Shown: piece by piece, positions 44,586 to 55,494 of the stretch | How the letters are laid out: every line of letters begins with the position of its first letter | Position numbering within the stretch: the first letter of the stretch is position 1 | Assembly: GCA_028571685.1 (NCBI GenBank) | Contig: CM053143.1 | Span: 140,154,829-140,218,828 of the forward strand | DNA: 64,000 bases | Source of the DNA: Heterohyrax brucei | Taxonomy: Eukaryota > Chordata > Mammalia > Hyracoidea > Procaviidae | Direction of reading: 5' to 3' | Translations under genes and position numbers: made by a program | The notes under the pieces: model-generated | The model's database searches: none | The model's input: only the letters and a program-made list of their open reading frames with translations | What the model was told of the DNA's origin: nothing

Positions 44586-44757
44586 AAAACCAAGTCACCC
44601 ACCGCCAGCTAGTCGATTGCTACTCTTAGCGACCCTACAGGACAGAGTAGAACTGACTGCTCTGTAGAGTTTCCAAGGAGTGACTGTTGGATTTGAACTG
44701 CAGAGCTTTTGGTTGACAGATGTAGCGTTTAACCACTGCATGACCAGGGTTTCCTGC
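44586..44757 (-). mobile_element. AfroSINE form A
   Basis: Inverted copy: 'gctagtcgattgctactctt', 'gagtttccaaggagtgactg', head 'ccactgcatgaccagggttt'. Confidence 0.9.
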
Positions 44758-45315
44758 ATCCGCCTAGACATTCAAAATTCTCCTAAAGTATGAATTGAAG
44801 CAAGAGGAAAAAGTGTTTGTCTACACAGCATAGCTTCTCAGTGCTGAGAAGCAGCCTCATTCTGGTTAATTTCTCTCTTTTCTTCACTCCATGGAGGCTT
44901 GTATTGTTCTTTTCTTTAACCGATCTTTGTGTCTGCTGTTTTCTCTCCTGCTTGTCCCTTGCTAGAGTTCTCAGTTGATTCAGAGTTTTCTCAGATGACA
45001 AAAAGTAGAAAAAAAATCTATATTCTGAATCTTCTTATAAAAATGTGTCTTTAGGTCACAAACATATCCAGCAGACTGCAGTCCGGCAGGCTTCCCATGG
45101 TTCATTATTTCTTTGCACAATAGTTAATTTAGAACTGAGCAAGTAATTTCTCACTATCTACCTGTGTCTCTGGTCATTAAAAGAATAAAATTGTAAACAA
45201 CATGTCATCAGATGTAAGAAAGGAAAAAAATTTATGGAGACTAGAAGTCAGAGTCAGATTATTTCAGATTGCAGCTGACCTGCTGGGTAATTTACACACA
45301 TGTACTATACAAGGA
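44758..45315. other. unique segment
   Basis: Nothing recognised. Confidence 0.45.
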
Positions 45316-45458
45316 CATGGTAGGCTAATACTATGGCTGCTAACCAAAAGGTCATCAATTCAAGTCCTCCAGGTGCTCCTTGGAAACTCCATGGAGCAGT
45401 TCTACTCTCTCTTGTAGGGTCGCTGTGAGCTGCCGTCGACTCGACAGCGCTATGTGGG
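45316..45458 (+). mobile_element. AfroSINE form A, 5'-truncated
   Basis: 'ctatggctgctaaccaaaag', 'ggtgctccttggaaactcca', tail 'gagctgccgtcgactcgaca'. Confidence 0.9.
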
Positions 45459-45462
<4 letters not shown>

Positions 45463-45501
<39 letters not shown>

Positions 45502-45535
45502 CTAGATATAGATATAGATATACACATATACATAA
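45463..45535. repeat. (TG)n and (GATA)-like microsatellite between SINEs
   Basis: (TG)n at 45463-45499 directly follows a SINE end, then 'tctagatatagatatagata'. Confidence 0.95.
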
Positions 45536-45536
45536 A

Positions 45537-45690
45537 TGGAGTCCCGGTGGCTTAGTAGTTAAAATCTCAGCTGTTAAGCAAAAGCTTGGCAGTTCAAATC
45601 CACCAGCCAATCCTGGAAAGCCTATGAGACAGTTCTACTCTGTTCTCTAGGGTTGCTATGAGACAGAGCTGACTTTATAGCAACAGGTTT
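45537..45690 (+). mobile_element. AfroSINE form A
   Basis: 'ggagtcccggtggcttagta', 'ggcagttcaaatccaccagc', tail 'gctatgagacagagctgact'. Confidence 0.9.
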
Positions 45691-45725
45691 TATTTTGGTT
45701 TTGGTTTTGGTACAGTTCCAAGAAG

Positions 45726-46048
45726 AGAGCAATGGTAGTTCAGTGTAGAATTCTTACCCTCCATGCAAGAGACCAAGATTCAGTTCTTGGCCAGCTCACC
45801 TCATGTATAGACACCATCCAGCTGTCAGTGGAATTTTGTGTGCTTTAGGATGCTGAACTGGCTTCAGAGGAGCTTTCAGCCTAAGATGCACTAGTAAGAA
45901 AGGCCTGGTGATCTGCTGAAAATTAGTCAGTGAAAACCTTGTGGATCACAGCGGTCTGATCCCCAGCCCATCATGGGAATCGTGCAAGTCTAAGCAGCAT
46001 CTCTTTGTTTTGTGTGTGGGTTACCATGAGTCACAGGCAGCAATAACT
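45726..46048 (+). mobile_element. form D SINE
   Basis: 'gagcaatggtagttcagtgt', 'gctgtcagtggaattttgtg', 'agaaaggcctggtgatctgc', tail 'gggttaccatgagtcacagg'. The tRNA-like head is unlike that of forms A-C. Confidence 0.8.
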
Positions 46049-46149
46049 GCCTGCAGGGCTGGGAAGACCCACAGGGGCTCCCTACCTGTCATAACTCCAT
46101 CCCTTGGTCTAGGTGACAATCAAATACTGATGAAAAAAAGTACAGGGTC

Positions 46150-46305
46150 TTTCATTTACATCCTTGGGCAAATCACTTCACTTTTCTCACCCTTCACTTC
46201 TTTATCAGTAAAATAGGAAATAATAATCTCCACAACATAGTGTAATTATGAGAAGTAAATAAGATAACATATGTAGAATGTTAAACCATCAATGCTTGAT
46301 GATAT
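46150..46305 (+). mobile_element. MIR SINE
   Basis: 'gggcaaatcacttcactttt', 'tcagtaaaataggaaataat', 'agtaaataagataacatatg'. Confidence 0.7.
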
Positions 46306-46562
46306 GCCGGATAAGCACCAGGTTCTTCCTCTTCCTAAAGAAATTTTCCTGGAAAGGTAGCCTGATACTACAAAATTAAAGCTCTCATGTGGTTACAGTT
46401 GTTGGGAGCTGGAATAACTCTTGTTGTGGTGGTTATGGCTATTGACTGTAAGTAATTAACAGTGTTAATAGTCTGGGAAAGAAAGCAAAAGGCAGGAGCA
46501 GGGTTAAACTATGTCATTAAACCAGTCAGACAAATTTGTCTTGACTAGCCTCAGGCAAAAAC

Positions 46563-46660
46563 GGTTAATCAACTTCTAACCAAAAGGTTGCCAGTTTATA
46601 CCCACCCAGAGGCGTCTCCGAAGGTGAATCTGGCAGTCTGCTCTGAAAGGGCACAGTTTG
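46563..46660 (+). mobile_element. AfroSINE fragment
   Basis: 'aaccaaaaggttgccagttt' and 'acccacccagaggcgtctcc' are the B-box region of a form C copy. Both ends are lost. Confidence 0.65.
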
Positions 46661-46787
46661 GGAAGCCAGAGGCAGCCACGGCAACAACAAAGCTTCCTGG
46701 GCAAAGTGTTTGGGTGTCACTGGTCACAGATCTTGTACTTCTCCCCATCCTGGAGCCCTGGTGACACAAGTCTCTTGTTCCACAAAC

Positions 46788-46950
46788 CAAAACCAAACCT
46801 GTTGCCATGGAGCCAATTCTGACTCAGAGCACCCGTATAGGACAGCATAGGACTGCCCCATAGGGCATTCAAGGAGCAGCTGGTAGATGGGGACTGCTGA
46901 TCTTTTGGTTAGCAGCCAAGCTCTTAACTGCTTTGCTACAAGATGCCTCT
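46788..46950 (-). mobile_element. AfroSINE form A
   Basis: Inverted copy: 'ggagccaattctgactcaga', 'caaggagcagctggtagatg', 'ggttagcagccaagctctta'. A short plus-strand head remnant ('ggagccctggtgacacaagt') lies just left of it. Confidence 0.85.
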
Positions 46951-47649
46951 CATCCCATGGATGTGGTTCTCCACGGCTTCCAGAAATGGCCTAGTGTCGT
47001 TTGTTATAATCTGGGAGCCCAATTCTGCTGTACTCAAGGCAAACTGGGTATTTGGTCTTCTCCAGCCAGTCTTTTACAGAAATGCCGCTCAACACAGTCT
47101 GGGTGATCACCCAGGCTAAGTCACTAGAGGGACAAAGCAGCCAATTTGGAGTGTGACTGTGCCATGGAAGAGAGGGTTGTGGATCGGCTGGATGTGAACT
47201 CCCTCTGATGGAAGGTCTTGTGCCATCGAATGACCTTGAGTCACTCCACAAGAGCAGGGCATGTCACCAGGCCCTTGGTAGCTTCTCCAGGCCTCATACT
47301 ACTCCCAAGTTCCTGTCACTCAAGAGCAAAGCAAAAATAGGACTGAAGATGGTGAGTTGTTAACCAAGTCTACGAGCTTGCTCAGGGGACCCTGGGAAGA
47401 AACTCCAACTGCCTCCTCCCCATCTATCAGTTTCAAAACAAAAAACAAAAAGAAAGATGCTACCATGGTGTATTTCACAAAACCCACCAATCTAATAACA
47501 AGCTAGAGAAGGCTCACATGAGTAGGTCAGGCTGACTAGAGGGAAGAGGGCCACTGTCTCACTAGGAAATACTGATCTTATTCATTGAATTCTCTGTGGA
47601 ACAGTGCTTCTGTGTTTAGGGTAGCATTTAGGAACCTAGTCTCAGTCTT
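46951..47649. other. repeat-poor segment
   Basis: Nothing recognised; the short frames have no splice context. Confidence 0.45.
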
Positions 47650-47825
47650 AGACTCTCAGGATTCAAAACTCCACTCCACCACCTACTAGCAGTATGCCCT
47701 GGGGAAGGTTATTTAACCACATTTTACCTCAGCTGGAAAATGGGTTTAATGTGAAGATGAAATGAATCAAAATGTAAAATGCTTGAAATGGTACCTGACA
47801 TAGTATTAACTATTACTAGTATTAT
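47650..47825 (+). mobile_element. MIR SINE
   Basis: 'ccactccaccacctactagc', 'ggttatttaaccacatttta', 'gtacctgacatagtattaac'. Confidence 0.75.
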
Positions 47826-47842
47826 TTCATTGAAAGAAACTC

Positions 47843-48292
47843 TCAATGTGGATAGGATCAGATAAACCTGGGTTCAAGACTCAGTTCTGCCCTGTCATTG
47901 CTAACAACTAAATTACTTAATAGTCCTTTGCCTCAGTTTCATTATCTGGAAAATAGGGATAGTTATCAAACTCGGTGCTGTTATGAAGAATAATTGAAAT
48001 GCTTACATGTTAAGAGCCTGGCATATAGTAAGTGCTCAGTAAGTTTTTTTTTTTAAAAAAGGGTTGCCATCAAGTTGATTCTGACTCATGGGAACCCTAC
48101 ATATGTCAGAGCAGAACTGTGCTCCACTGTGTGTCAATGGCTGATTTTTCAGAATAGTTTGCCAGACCTTTCTTCCAATGTGCCTCTGGGTGTACTTGAA
48201 CTTCCAACCATTCAGTTAGCAGCTGAGTGCTTATTAGTCTCTGTTCTGTTATTATAGAAAACATTTATTGTTGTTGTTATAATTAGGCACCT
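47843..48292 (+). mobile_element. second MIR, split near its end by a SINE
   Basis: 'gataaacctgggttcaagac', 'ctcagtttcattatctggaa', 'ctggcatatagtaagtgctc', then a form C SINE at 48061-48237 and an end-like piece 'aaaacatttattgttgttgt'. Confidence 0.7.
48061..48237 (-). mobile_element. AfroSINE form C inside MIR
   Basis: Inverted copy: 'gccatcaagttgattctgac', 'gtcaatggctgatttttcag', 'ttcagttagcagctgagtgc'. Confidence 0.85.
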
Positions 48293-48306
48293 CAGGTGAT
48301 GAGAAG

Positions 48307-48470
48307 AAACCCTGGTGTGTAATGGTTAAGTGCTATGACTGCTAACAAAAAGATCAGCAATTCTAATGCACCAGGCACTCCTTGGAAACTCTATGGGGCA
48401 GTTCTGCTCTGTCCTCTAGGGTCCCCATGAGTTGGAATGGACTTGATGGCAGTAGGTTTGGTTTCAGAAG
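48307..48470 (+). mobile_element. AfroSINE form A
   Basis: 'gaaaccctggtgtgtaatgg', 'ggcactccttggaaactcta', tail 'catgagttggaatggacttg'. Confidence 0.9.
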
Positions 48471-48561
48471 ATCAGACAGTCTGGATGTAACAGTGATGCA
48501 AACAGTAGTAAACTGAGGACCAAAGATTCTTTGAGCAAAATAACCACCTTCCACCAAAGAA

Positions 48562-48711
48562 GACATTGTCATCAAGCCGATTCTGACTCGTAGCAACCCT
48601 ATAGGACAGAGTAGAACTGCCCATAGAGTCCCTAAGGAGCATCTGACAGATTTAAATGCCAACTTTTTGATTAGCAGCTGTGGCACTTAACCACGATGCC
48701 ACCAGGGTTTA
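48562..48711 (-). mobile_element. AfroSINE form A
   Basis: 'atcaagccgattctgactcg', 'ctaaggagcatctgacagat', head 'ccacgatgccaccagggttt'. Opposite in orientation to the copy at 48,307. Confidence 0.9.
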
Positions 48712-48858
48712 CAAACCCATTGCCATCACGTCTATTTTGACCCATAGTGACCCTAAAGGACAGAGTTGAACCCCCCCCTCCAGCACATAGAGTTTCCAAG
48801 AAACACCTGGTAGATCTGAACTACTGACAGCACTTAACCACTAAACCACTAGGGTTTT
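48712..48858 (-). mobile_element. AfroSINE form A, adjacent same-strand copy
   Basis: 'cattgccatcacgtctattt', 'gagtttccaagaaacacctg', head 'ccactaaaccactagggttt'. It abuts the previous copy with no spacer. Confidence 0.9.
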
Positions 48859-49082
48859 TGTAGGAGACTGAAATGTGTCTTCCTCATTACTTCAGTAGTC
48901 TTGGATGTCCTGGCAGTATATTACTGACATTTGTCTGCTGTCTAACATGGACTGATGTCTATGTGGGTGGAAAATTTATTCACCTCTGACTGTGCTTTTG
49001 AATTATCAAGGACTTTTCAAAACTGTTTAAAAGAAAGACTGCATCACTGTTCCTGGATTATTCAATCTAACTATCTTCTGTT

Positions 49083-49275
49083 CCCGGATTGGGCAAATGG
49101 TTAACATTGCTTGGCCACTGACCAAAAGTTGAAGGTTCGGGAAAACTCAGAAGCACTTCAGAAGAAGGATGCAGGAATCTATTACTTTAAAACCAGCCAT
49201 CAAAAACGTTATGGAGAGTCGTTTTACCCATATATCGACATATATGGGTTAGAGTCAACTCTATAGCAACTGGTT
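49083..49275 (+). mobile_element. AfroSINE form C, diverged
   Basis: 'gggcaaatggttaacattgc', 'cagaagaaggatgcaggaat', tail 'gttagagtcaactctatagc'. Confidence 0.75.
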
Positions 49276-49559
49276 TTATCCCCAAGGATACAGGTTAACA
49301 TCAAAAACATAAACACTGAATAAAGAAAGTGGCACTGAGCTCACATTGGAAGCAGATAATGTTGATTGTTTTCTGTAAACTTCTTACATGTATCATCCCC
49401 TCTCTCATATGTTTTCTATGGGACAGGCCACTACAGTGATGTTATTGGTTAGTTACAAGAGACATATGCCACATCAATGTAAGGAAAAGCCTTCTAAGAA
49501 TTAGAGCTACCTGTAAATACAGTAGTTTGCCTTTTAAGCTACTGAGTTCCCCATCACTG

Positions 49560-49745
49560 AAACCTGTTGCCATCAAGTCAATTCCAACTCTTAATGGACT
49601 CTAGAACAGAGTGAAACAATCCCATAGAGTTTCCAAGACTGTAAGTCTACAGACATGGATCACCACACCTGTCTCCTGTGCAGCAGCTGGTGGGTTCAAA
49701 TCACTAACCTTTCAGCTAACAGCCAAGTGTTTAACCATCATGCCT
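49560..49745 (-). mobile_element. AfroSINE form B
   Basis: 'gccatcaagtcaattccaac', 'gtttccaagactgtaagtct', 'ctttcagctaacagccaagt'. Confidence 0.85.
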
Positions 49746-49863
49746 TCCTATTACGGAACATGGTTGCATTTTGGCGTGGCTACTGCCTGGTATAGACTAG
49801 GTATCTGCTGAATAAATGAATGACAAATGAATCTGTTTCTTTAACAACACGTATATTGTTCAC

Positions 49864-50070
49864 TGTTATCAAGTTGGCACTGACTCGGTGACACCTTGTA
49901 CCACAGAAGGAAAGATTGCCCGGTCCAACGCTACCTTCGGCACTATAGGTAGGCTCAAGTCCATTGTTGTAGTCACTGTGTATTTCGAGTACTTAACCTG
50001 GAGACTGCACTTCCTGCACTGTATCAGACGCAATTCTCTTGTGATCCATGAGGTTTTCATTGGCTAATCT
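49864..50070 (-). mobile_element. RTE-derived chimera: 3' end joined to 5' region
   Basis: 49864-49995 resembles the inverted RTE 3' end ('aagattgcccggtccaacgc', 'caagtccattgttgtagtca'). It is followed at once by 'ttcctgcactgtatcagacg' and 'ccatgaggttttcattggct'. The latter matches the 5' region of the RTE copy at about 14,965-15,030 ('cttcctgcattatatcagac'). About 2.5-3 kb of the body is absent, so this is an internally deleted element or a small non-autonomous family. Confidence 0.6.
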
Positions 50071-50084
50071 TCAGAACTGGCTTT

Positions 50085-50228
50085 CTGTAATCACTTGTAA
50101 AATGATTGTAACACTCATCTCATAGGTTTATTTTAAAGCTTAAATGAAAAAATACAGGTAACATTCTCCACATTTTCTTGTACCTAATGAACTTTTCAAT
50201 ACATAGTAATGATGATTATTATTCATTT
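50085..50228 (+). mobile_element. MIR SINE, 3' part
   Basis: 'acttgtaaaatgattgtaac', 'ctcatctcataggtttattt', 'catagtaatgatgattatta'. Confidence 0.65.
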
Positions 50229-51165
50229 TGTATTATATTCTACAGAGCAGGACAGAGAAGAGCATCCTGCTTCAGGTAGAGGGTAATAAGATGTCCTCCA
50301 AATCCGAGGTTTGATGTTTTCATGATTGTGTCTCCATCCCTGTTCTCTTTACCCCCTGACCTTCTCTGTTTTTCTAAAAAATGCTTCCCCCTCTAGGGAG
50401 CCATGTTCCTGGGTGGACAGACGGGGACACTCCGAGCAGGCAGTGTAGTCTATCCCCACGAACCAGAGACATTCTTTCTACATCACTAACTGGTGTCTTG
50501 GAGCTCACGGACTTCAATTCCACCATTATCTTCAAGTGACTCTTACTTACTTCTTGTGTCTGGTGTGTTTGTCAGAGGGACAAAAACGACCTCACCAACA
50601 ACAGATGGAAACTCCCCAAGAATGCCCTTTAATAGCCTTTTGGCACCATGCATGGCAGTAGCACATGCTTGAAGGTGCTGTATAAATATGTCACTACTGT
50701 CTGTTGGGATGATCTGCATAACTTACTCATGACTGCTTCTGTCAGTCATATAGCTTCTGTGAAGACGACGCTGTGTGTTGAGGCTTCAGCATGCTCGCAT
50801 TAATACGTGAGTCATGTATTGTTTTCAAACTGCTCATTAAGTTTATTAGACCTGTGTGACGTCTGCCACAACACACACACACACACACACACACAGCTGT
50901 TTTATCTTGCAGCCTTCTTTTGCCTTGAGGCTCTTGCAAATTTGTTCTAGCAGTCATCTCTGATGAGGTCTGTATTCTAATGTACTCGTGTATTAAGATG
51001 GATTTACCACATTTTTATACTAGGGTAGAGCTGCTCTCACTAAGCATGTAGCAGTCTAATTGGCTTCCACCATATCCCTCAGCCATGCAAAGAAGTATTG
51101 GAGTGGGCCGTCAGGAATGTTTACCCCATTCCTAAGGGAATATCTGTGGAAATACATAGTCCCTC
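50229..51165. other. unique segment with (CA)n
   Basis: (CA)n at 50,870-50,894. The stretch 50,380-50,520 begins after an acceptor-like 'tgcttccccctctag' and is open for about 30 codons, but I see no donor or known protein. Confidence 0.4.
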
Positions 51166-51815
51166 TGTGTTTGTTCCCTGTGGCTGCTGTAACAAATTTC
51201 CACACATTTGGTGACTTAAAACAACAGAAGGTATTCTGTCACGGTTCCAGAGGTCAGACGTCTAAAATCAAGATATCAGCAGGGCCATGCTCCCTCTGAA
51301 GACTCCAGGGAGTATCCTTCCTTGCCTCTTCCAGCTTCTGGTTGCCTCATGAGTTGTTTGGCATGTGGCACCGTAACTTTATGGGGCCTGCTTCCATCTT
51401 CATATTGCCATCTCCCCTGAGTCCATGTCTTTTCCTTTTCTGTCTCTTATAAAGACACTGTCGTGGGATTTAAGACCCACCTAGATAATCCACTGGAAAC
51501 TCTGGTGGCACAGTAAAGTGCTACAGCTGCTAAACAAGAGGTAAGCAATTCGAACCTACCAGGCACTCCTTGGGAACTCTATGGGGGCAGTTCTATCCTG
51601 TACTTTAGGGTCGCTATGAGTCAGAATCAACTCAACAGCAGCAGATTTAGTGTTCTTTGTTTTTTTTAGATAATCTACACAATCTCATTTCAAGATCCTA
51701 ACTTAATTACATCTGCAAAAGTCCTTTTTTCAAAATTAGTTTCTACTCATAGGTCCTTGGGGGTTAAGATATAGACATATCTTGGGGGGAGGAACATCAC
51801 TGAACTCACTGTAGC
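51166..51815 (-). mobile_element. MLT1-like MaLR LTR, split by a SINE
   Basis: 'ctgtggctgctgtaacaaat', 'gacttaaaacaacagaaggt', 'gcagggccatgctccctctg' and 'taacttaattacatctgcaa' occur in the order of an inverted mammal-wide MaLR-type LTR. A SINE lies at 51,493-51,666. Confidence 0.6.
51493..51666 (+). mobile_element. AfroSINE form A with 11-bp target duplication
   Basis: tagataatcca (51482-51492) and tagataatcta (51667-51677) flank the copy. 'ggaaactctggtggcacagt', tail 'cgctatgagtcagaatcaac'. Confidence 0.95.
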
Positions 51816-51886
51816 CCTCCACTGGCATCCATGTGCACTGGCTCCTCCTGTTGCTTATGGAGAGCTCTTGTTCCCTTGAAAATCAA

Positions 51887-54090
51887 GGAATCCTACTGAT
51901 TTACTTATGTTTATCTTGTATCTTGTGACTTTGCTGAGCTCTCATATCACTTTGAGTAGTTTACTTATGGATTCTTTGGGATTCTCTGCATATACAATCA
52001 TGTCATCTGCAAATAGGGAGATTTTTACCTCTTCTTTGCTGATGCAGATGCTCTTTATTTCTTGGTCTTGTCTAATTGCTCTGGCTAGAACTTCTACTAC
52101 AATGTTGAATAAGAGAGGTGAGAGTGGGCATCCTTGTCTAGCTCCTGTTCTCAAGGGAAACTGTTTCAGTCTCTCTCCATTCAGGATGACATAGGCAGTT
52201 GGCTTTGTATAAATGGCCCGTATTGCATTGAGGAATTGGCCATCTTTTCCTATATTGCTGAGAGTTTTTAGCATGAATGGGTGTTGGGCTTCATCAAATG
52301 CCTTTTATGCATCACTGGACAAAATCAGATGATTCTTGTCTTTTGTGGTATTTATGTGGTTAATCACATTAATTGTTTTTCTGATGTTGAACCAGCCTTG
52401 CAGCCCTAGTATGAATCCAACTTGGTCATAATGGGTTATTTTTTGATATATTGTTGTATTCTATTGCCAAGAATTTTGTTGAAGATTTTTGCATCTACAT
52501 TCATGAGTGATATCGGTCTGTAGTTCTCCTTCTTTGTTGGGTCTTTCCCTGGCTTTGGTATGAGGGTTATGCTGGCTTCATAGAATGAATCTGGGAGTAT
52601 TCCATCCCTTTTTATACTGTGAAATAGTCTCAGTAGTATTGGAGATAACTCTTCTCTAAAAGCTTGATAGAATTCTGCAGTGAAGCCATCCGAGCCTGGG
52701 AGTTTTTTGTTTGGCAGGTTTTTGATGACATTTTCAATCTCTTCCTTTGTGATGCGTTTATTAAGTTGTTCTGTTTCACCTTGTGGTAATTTGGGTAGGT
52801 GATAGGAATCAAGGAATTTGTCTATTTCCTCTAGGTTTTTGAATTTATTCGAGTATAGTCTTTCATAGTATACTGTTATGACATTTTTTATTTCTGTTGG
52901 ATCTGTTGTGACAACTCCTCTCTCATTTCTTATTTGGATTATTTGTTTCCTTTCCTGTTTTTCTTTAGTAAGTTTAGCCAGTGGTTTGTCAATTTTGTTG
53001 ATCTTTTCAAAACACCAGCTTTGGTCTTTTCAATTTTTTCAGTTGTGCTTCTGATCTCTAATTTGTTTAGTTCTGCTCTAATCTTTATGATTTGTTTCCT
53101 TCTAGTGCCTGAGGGCTTCCTCTGTTGTTCTCTCTCTACTTGTTCAAGCTGTAGGTTAGTTCTTTGACTTGTTTACTTCCTTCCAGATGTATGTATTTAT
53201 GGAGATAAACTGACCTCTGAGCACTGGTTTGGCTGTATCCTGTAGGTTCTGGTAGGAAGTGTTTTCATTCTTGTTGGAATCTGTAAATTTCTTTATTTCA
53301 TCCTTGATTTCCTCTATAACCTATGGCTTTTTGAGCAAGGTGTTGTTTAGTTTCCTTGAGTTCCACTTTCTGTTCATGTTTTTCTGCTATTAATTTCTAC
53401 TTTTATGGCTTTATGATCTGAGAAGATGCTTTGCATTAACTCAATGGTATGGATTTTGTTGAGAACTGCATTATGTCCTAACACATGGTCAATTCTGGGA
53501 ATGTTCCATGTGCACTGGAGAAGAAGGTGTAGTTGTCCACTGATGCATAGAAAGTTCTGTATATGTCGATGAGGTCTAGTTGGTTAATCGTGGCAATAGG
53601 TCTCTGTGTCTTTATTGAGCCTTTTTCTAGACAATCTGTGCAATATTGAGAGTGGAATGTTGAATTCTCCCACTATTATTGTGGAGTGATCTATCTCCAT
53701 TTTGAGTGTAGTCAGTGTTTCGTCAACATATTTAGGTGCTCCAGTATTAGGTGCATAAATATTTAATATTGTTAAGTCCTGCTTGTGTATTGAAGCTTTC
53801 GGCAATAAATAGTGTCCATCCTTGTCCACGATGGTGGATTTTACAGTAAAATTGATTTTATCTGAGGTTACAATTGCCACATCTGCTTTTCTTTGTTCAT
53901 TGTTAGCTTGTTTATATATTCTTCCATCCTTTAATTTTCAGTTTGTTCATATTCTTAAGTCTAAGGGGAGTTTCTTTTAGGCAACATATGGATGGGTCAT
54001 GTCTTTTGATCCAAGATGTCACTCGATGTCTCTTTACTGGAGTGTTCAGTCTATTCACATTCAATGTAATTATTGACAGATAATAGATAT
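51887..54090 (-). pseudogene. L1 ORF2 (endonuclease and reverse transcriptase), partial and broken
   Basis: The endonuclease lies in 53,584-54,060: LNIYAPNTGAPKYV is clear, while the usual VGDFN motif reads VGEFN, a change at a key acidic position. The reverse transcriptase follows: [23 protein letters not shown] codons near 52,520-52,560, then [14 protein letters not shown] and the catalytic FADD (52,002-52,013) in frame 51,942-52,274. Several stops and frameshifts split it. It ends about 35 codons after FADD, so the thumb and cysteine-rich C-terminus are missing. Confidence 0.9.
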
Positions 54091-54531
54091 GTGTTCAGTG
54101 CTGCTATTGTGATATGTTTATTTTTGTGTTAACATTTTCTCTGTTGTTCTTATTAATCTGTTCTGAGACATTCTTCTTTGTGAGTTGATTTTTCACCTTT
54201 TTCAGGGTTGGTTTTGTGGTTGTTGATACTCCTGTATTACATTTCTTGACATGGTATGTTGCATCTTTATTGTGCTTCATGGCTGCCCCTATGATCCCTC
54301 CTAATAAACTATGTATAAACCCAATTGTAATTACTACCAGTCTTGTCTACTTCTTCTCCATCTAGAAGGACTATAATGATTGTAGTAAATCCCTCTTTTT
54401 AATATGATAACACCATAATTTTCATGATATGATCACTAGATTATTTCTTTCACTATTATAGCTTTGACTGAGTTTGGAACCTTCCCTAACTGAGTAGGAT
54501 TCTGGATGATGTGCCCTTCTACAATATAAAG

Positions 54532-55494
54532 TTAGTGGTTTTGTTCTTCTAAGCCAAGAGATTCTTTCAGTATTTCTTGTGGCTTTGGCTTGGTTTTTAC
54601 AAAGTCTCTGAGTTTCTGTTTATCTGAGAATGTCTTAATTTCATTTTCGTATTTGAAATACAGTTTTTCAGGATATATGATTCTTGTTTGAAAGTTCTTT
54701 TCTTGCAAGGCTTTGAATATGTCATGCCACTGTCTCCATGCCAGCATTGTTTCTGCTGAGAAATCTGACGAAACCCTACAGGGTTTCCCTCTGAATGTTA
54801 GCTTTGTTTTGAGTCTTGCTGCCTTTAAGGGTTTCTGCTTGTGTTTCATTTTGTTAAGCTCATTATGTCTTGGAGTCTTTCTTTTGAGATCTATGTTGAG
54901 CGGCGTTCAATATGCAGCTTGGATATCTGTATTCTCTTCTTTCAAGATTTCTGGGAAGTTCTCTGACAGCAGCTTGGTGACAATACTCTCTGTGTTCTCT
55001 GGGGTCTTGCCCTGTTCAGGGACTCCAATTAATCGTAGGTTGTTCCTCTTAATAAAGTCCCACATGCTTCTTAATGCTTCTTCATTTTTCTTATTTCTTT
55101 TTTCTGATTTTTCCTCATAGATGCTGAAGTCAGTAGCTCTGTCTTCCAAGTCAGAAAGTTCCTTTTCCATTTGTTCCATTCGTTTCATTCTGTTTTCTTG
55201 GCTTAAGATTGAAGTTTCTATGTCTTTGACTTTGTTCTTGATCTGTTGGGTTTCAGAGTACTGGTGTTCTATCAGATCAAACAGCTTGCTTAATTTCTCG
55301 TTTTGCTCCACTGCATTTTGTATGAGGTCTAGGAGTGCTCTCTATATAATCTTTTTGTATTCACCTTCCGATAATTTCAGAAAAGTTTCTTCATCCAGAA
55401 AGCTTTTTGGTAGTTTCATTTGGGGGCCTTCTGAAGCCATGGATGATTTTCTCATTACTGTTTTCTCCAATGTCTGTTGCTTTTTGGGCTTCAT
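54532..55494 (-). pseudogene. L1 ORF1 (RNA-binding chaperone), two nonsense codons
   Basis: From ATG at 55494-55492 the frame reads to a stop at 54534-54532, 320 codons, with no frameshift. Stops interrupt it only at codon 51 (TAG, 55344-55342) and codon 196 (TGA, 54909-54907). Layout: basic N-terminus, coiled coil around codons 62-130 (EKLSKLFDLIEHQYSETQQI), RRM start (FIKRNNLRLIGVPEQGKTPE), C-terminal domain (FRGKPCRVSSDFSAETM, FSDKQKLRDFV). In active L1 the trimer coats L1 RNA. The second stop is preceded by Y and followed by T and fits a CGA-to-TGA CpG mutation. Dead but well preserved. Confidence 0.9.
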
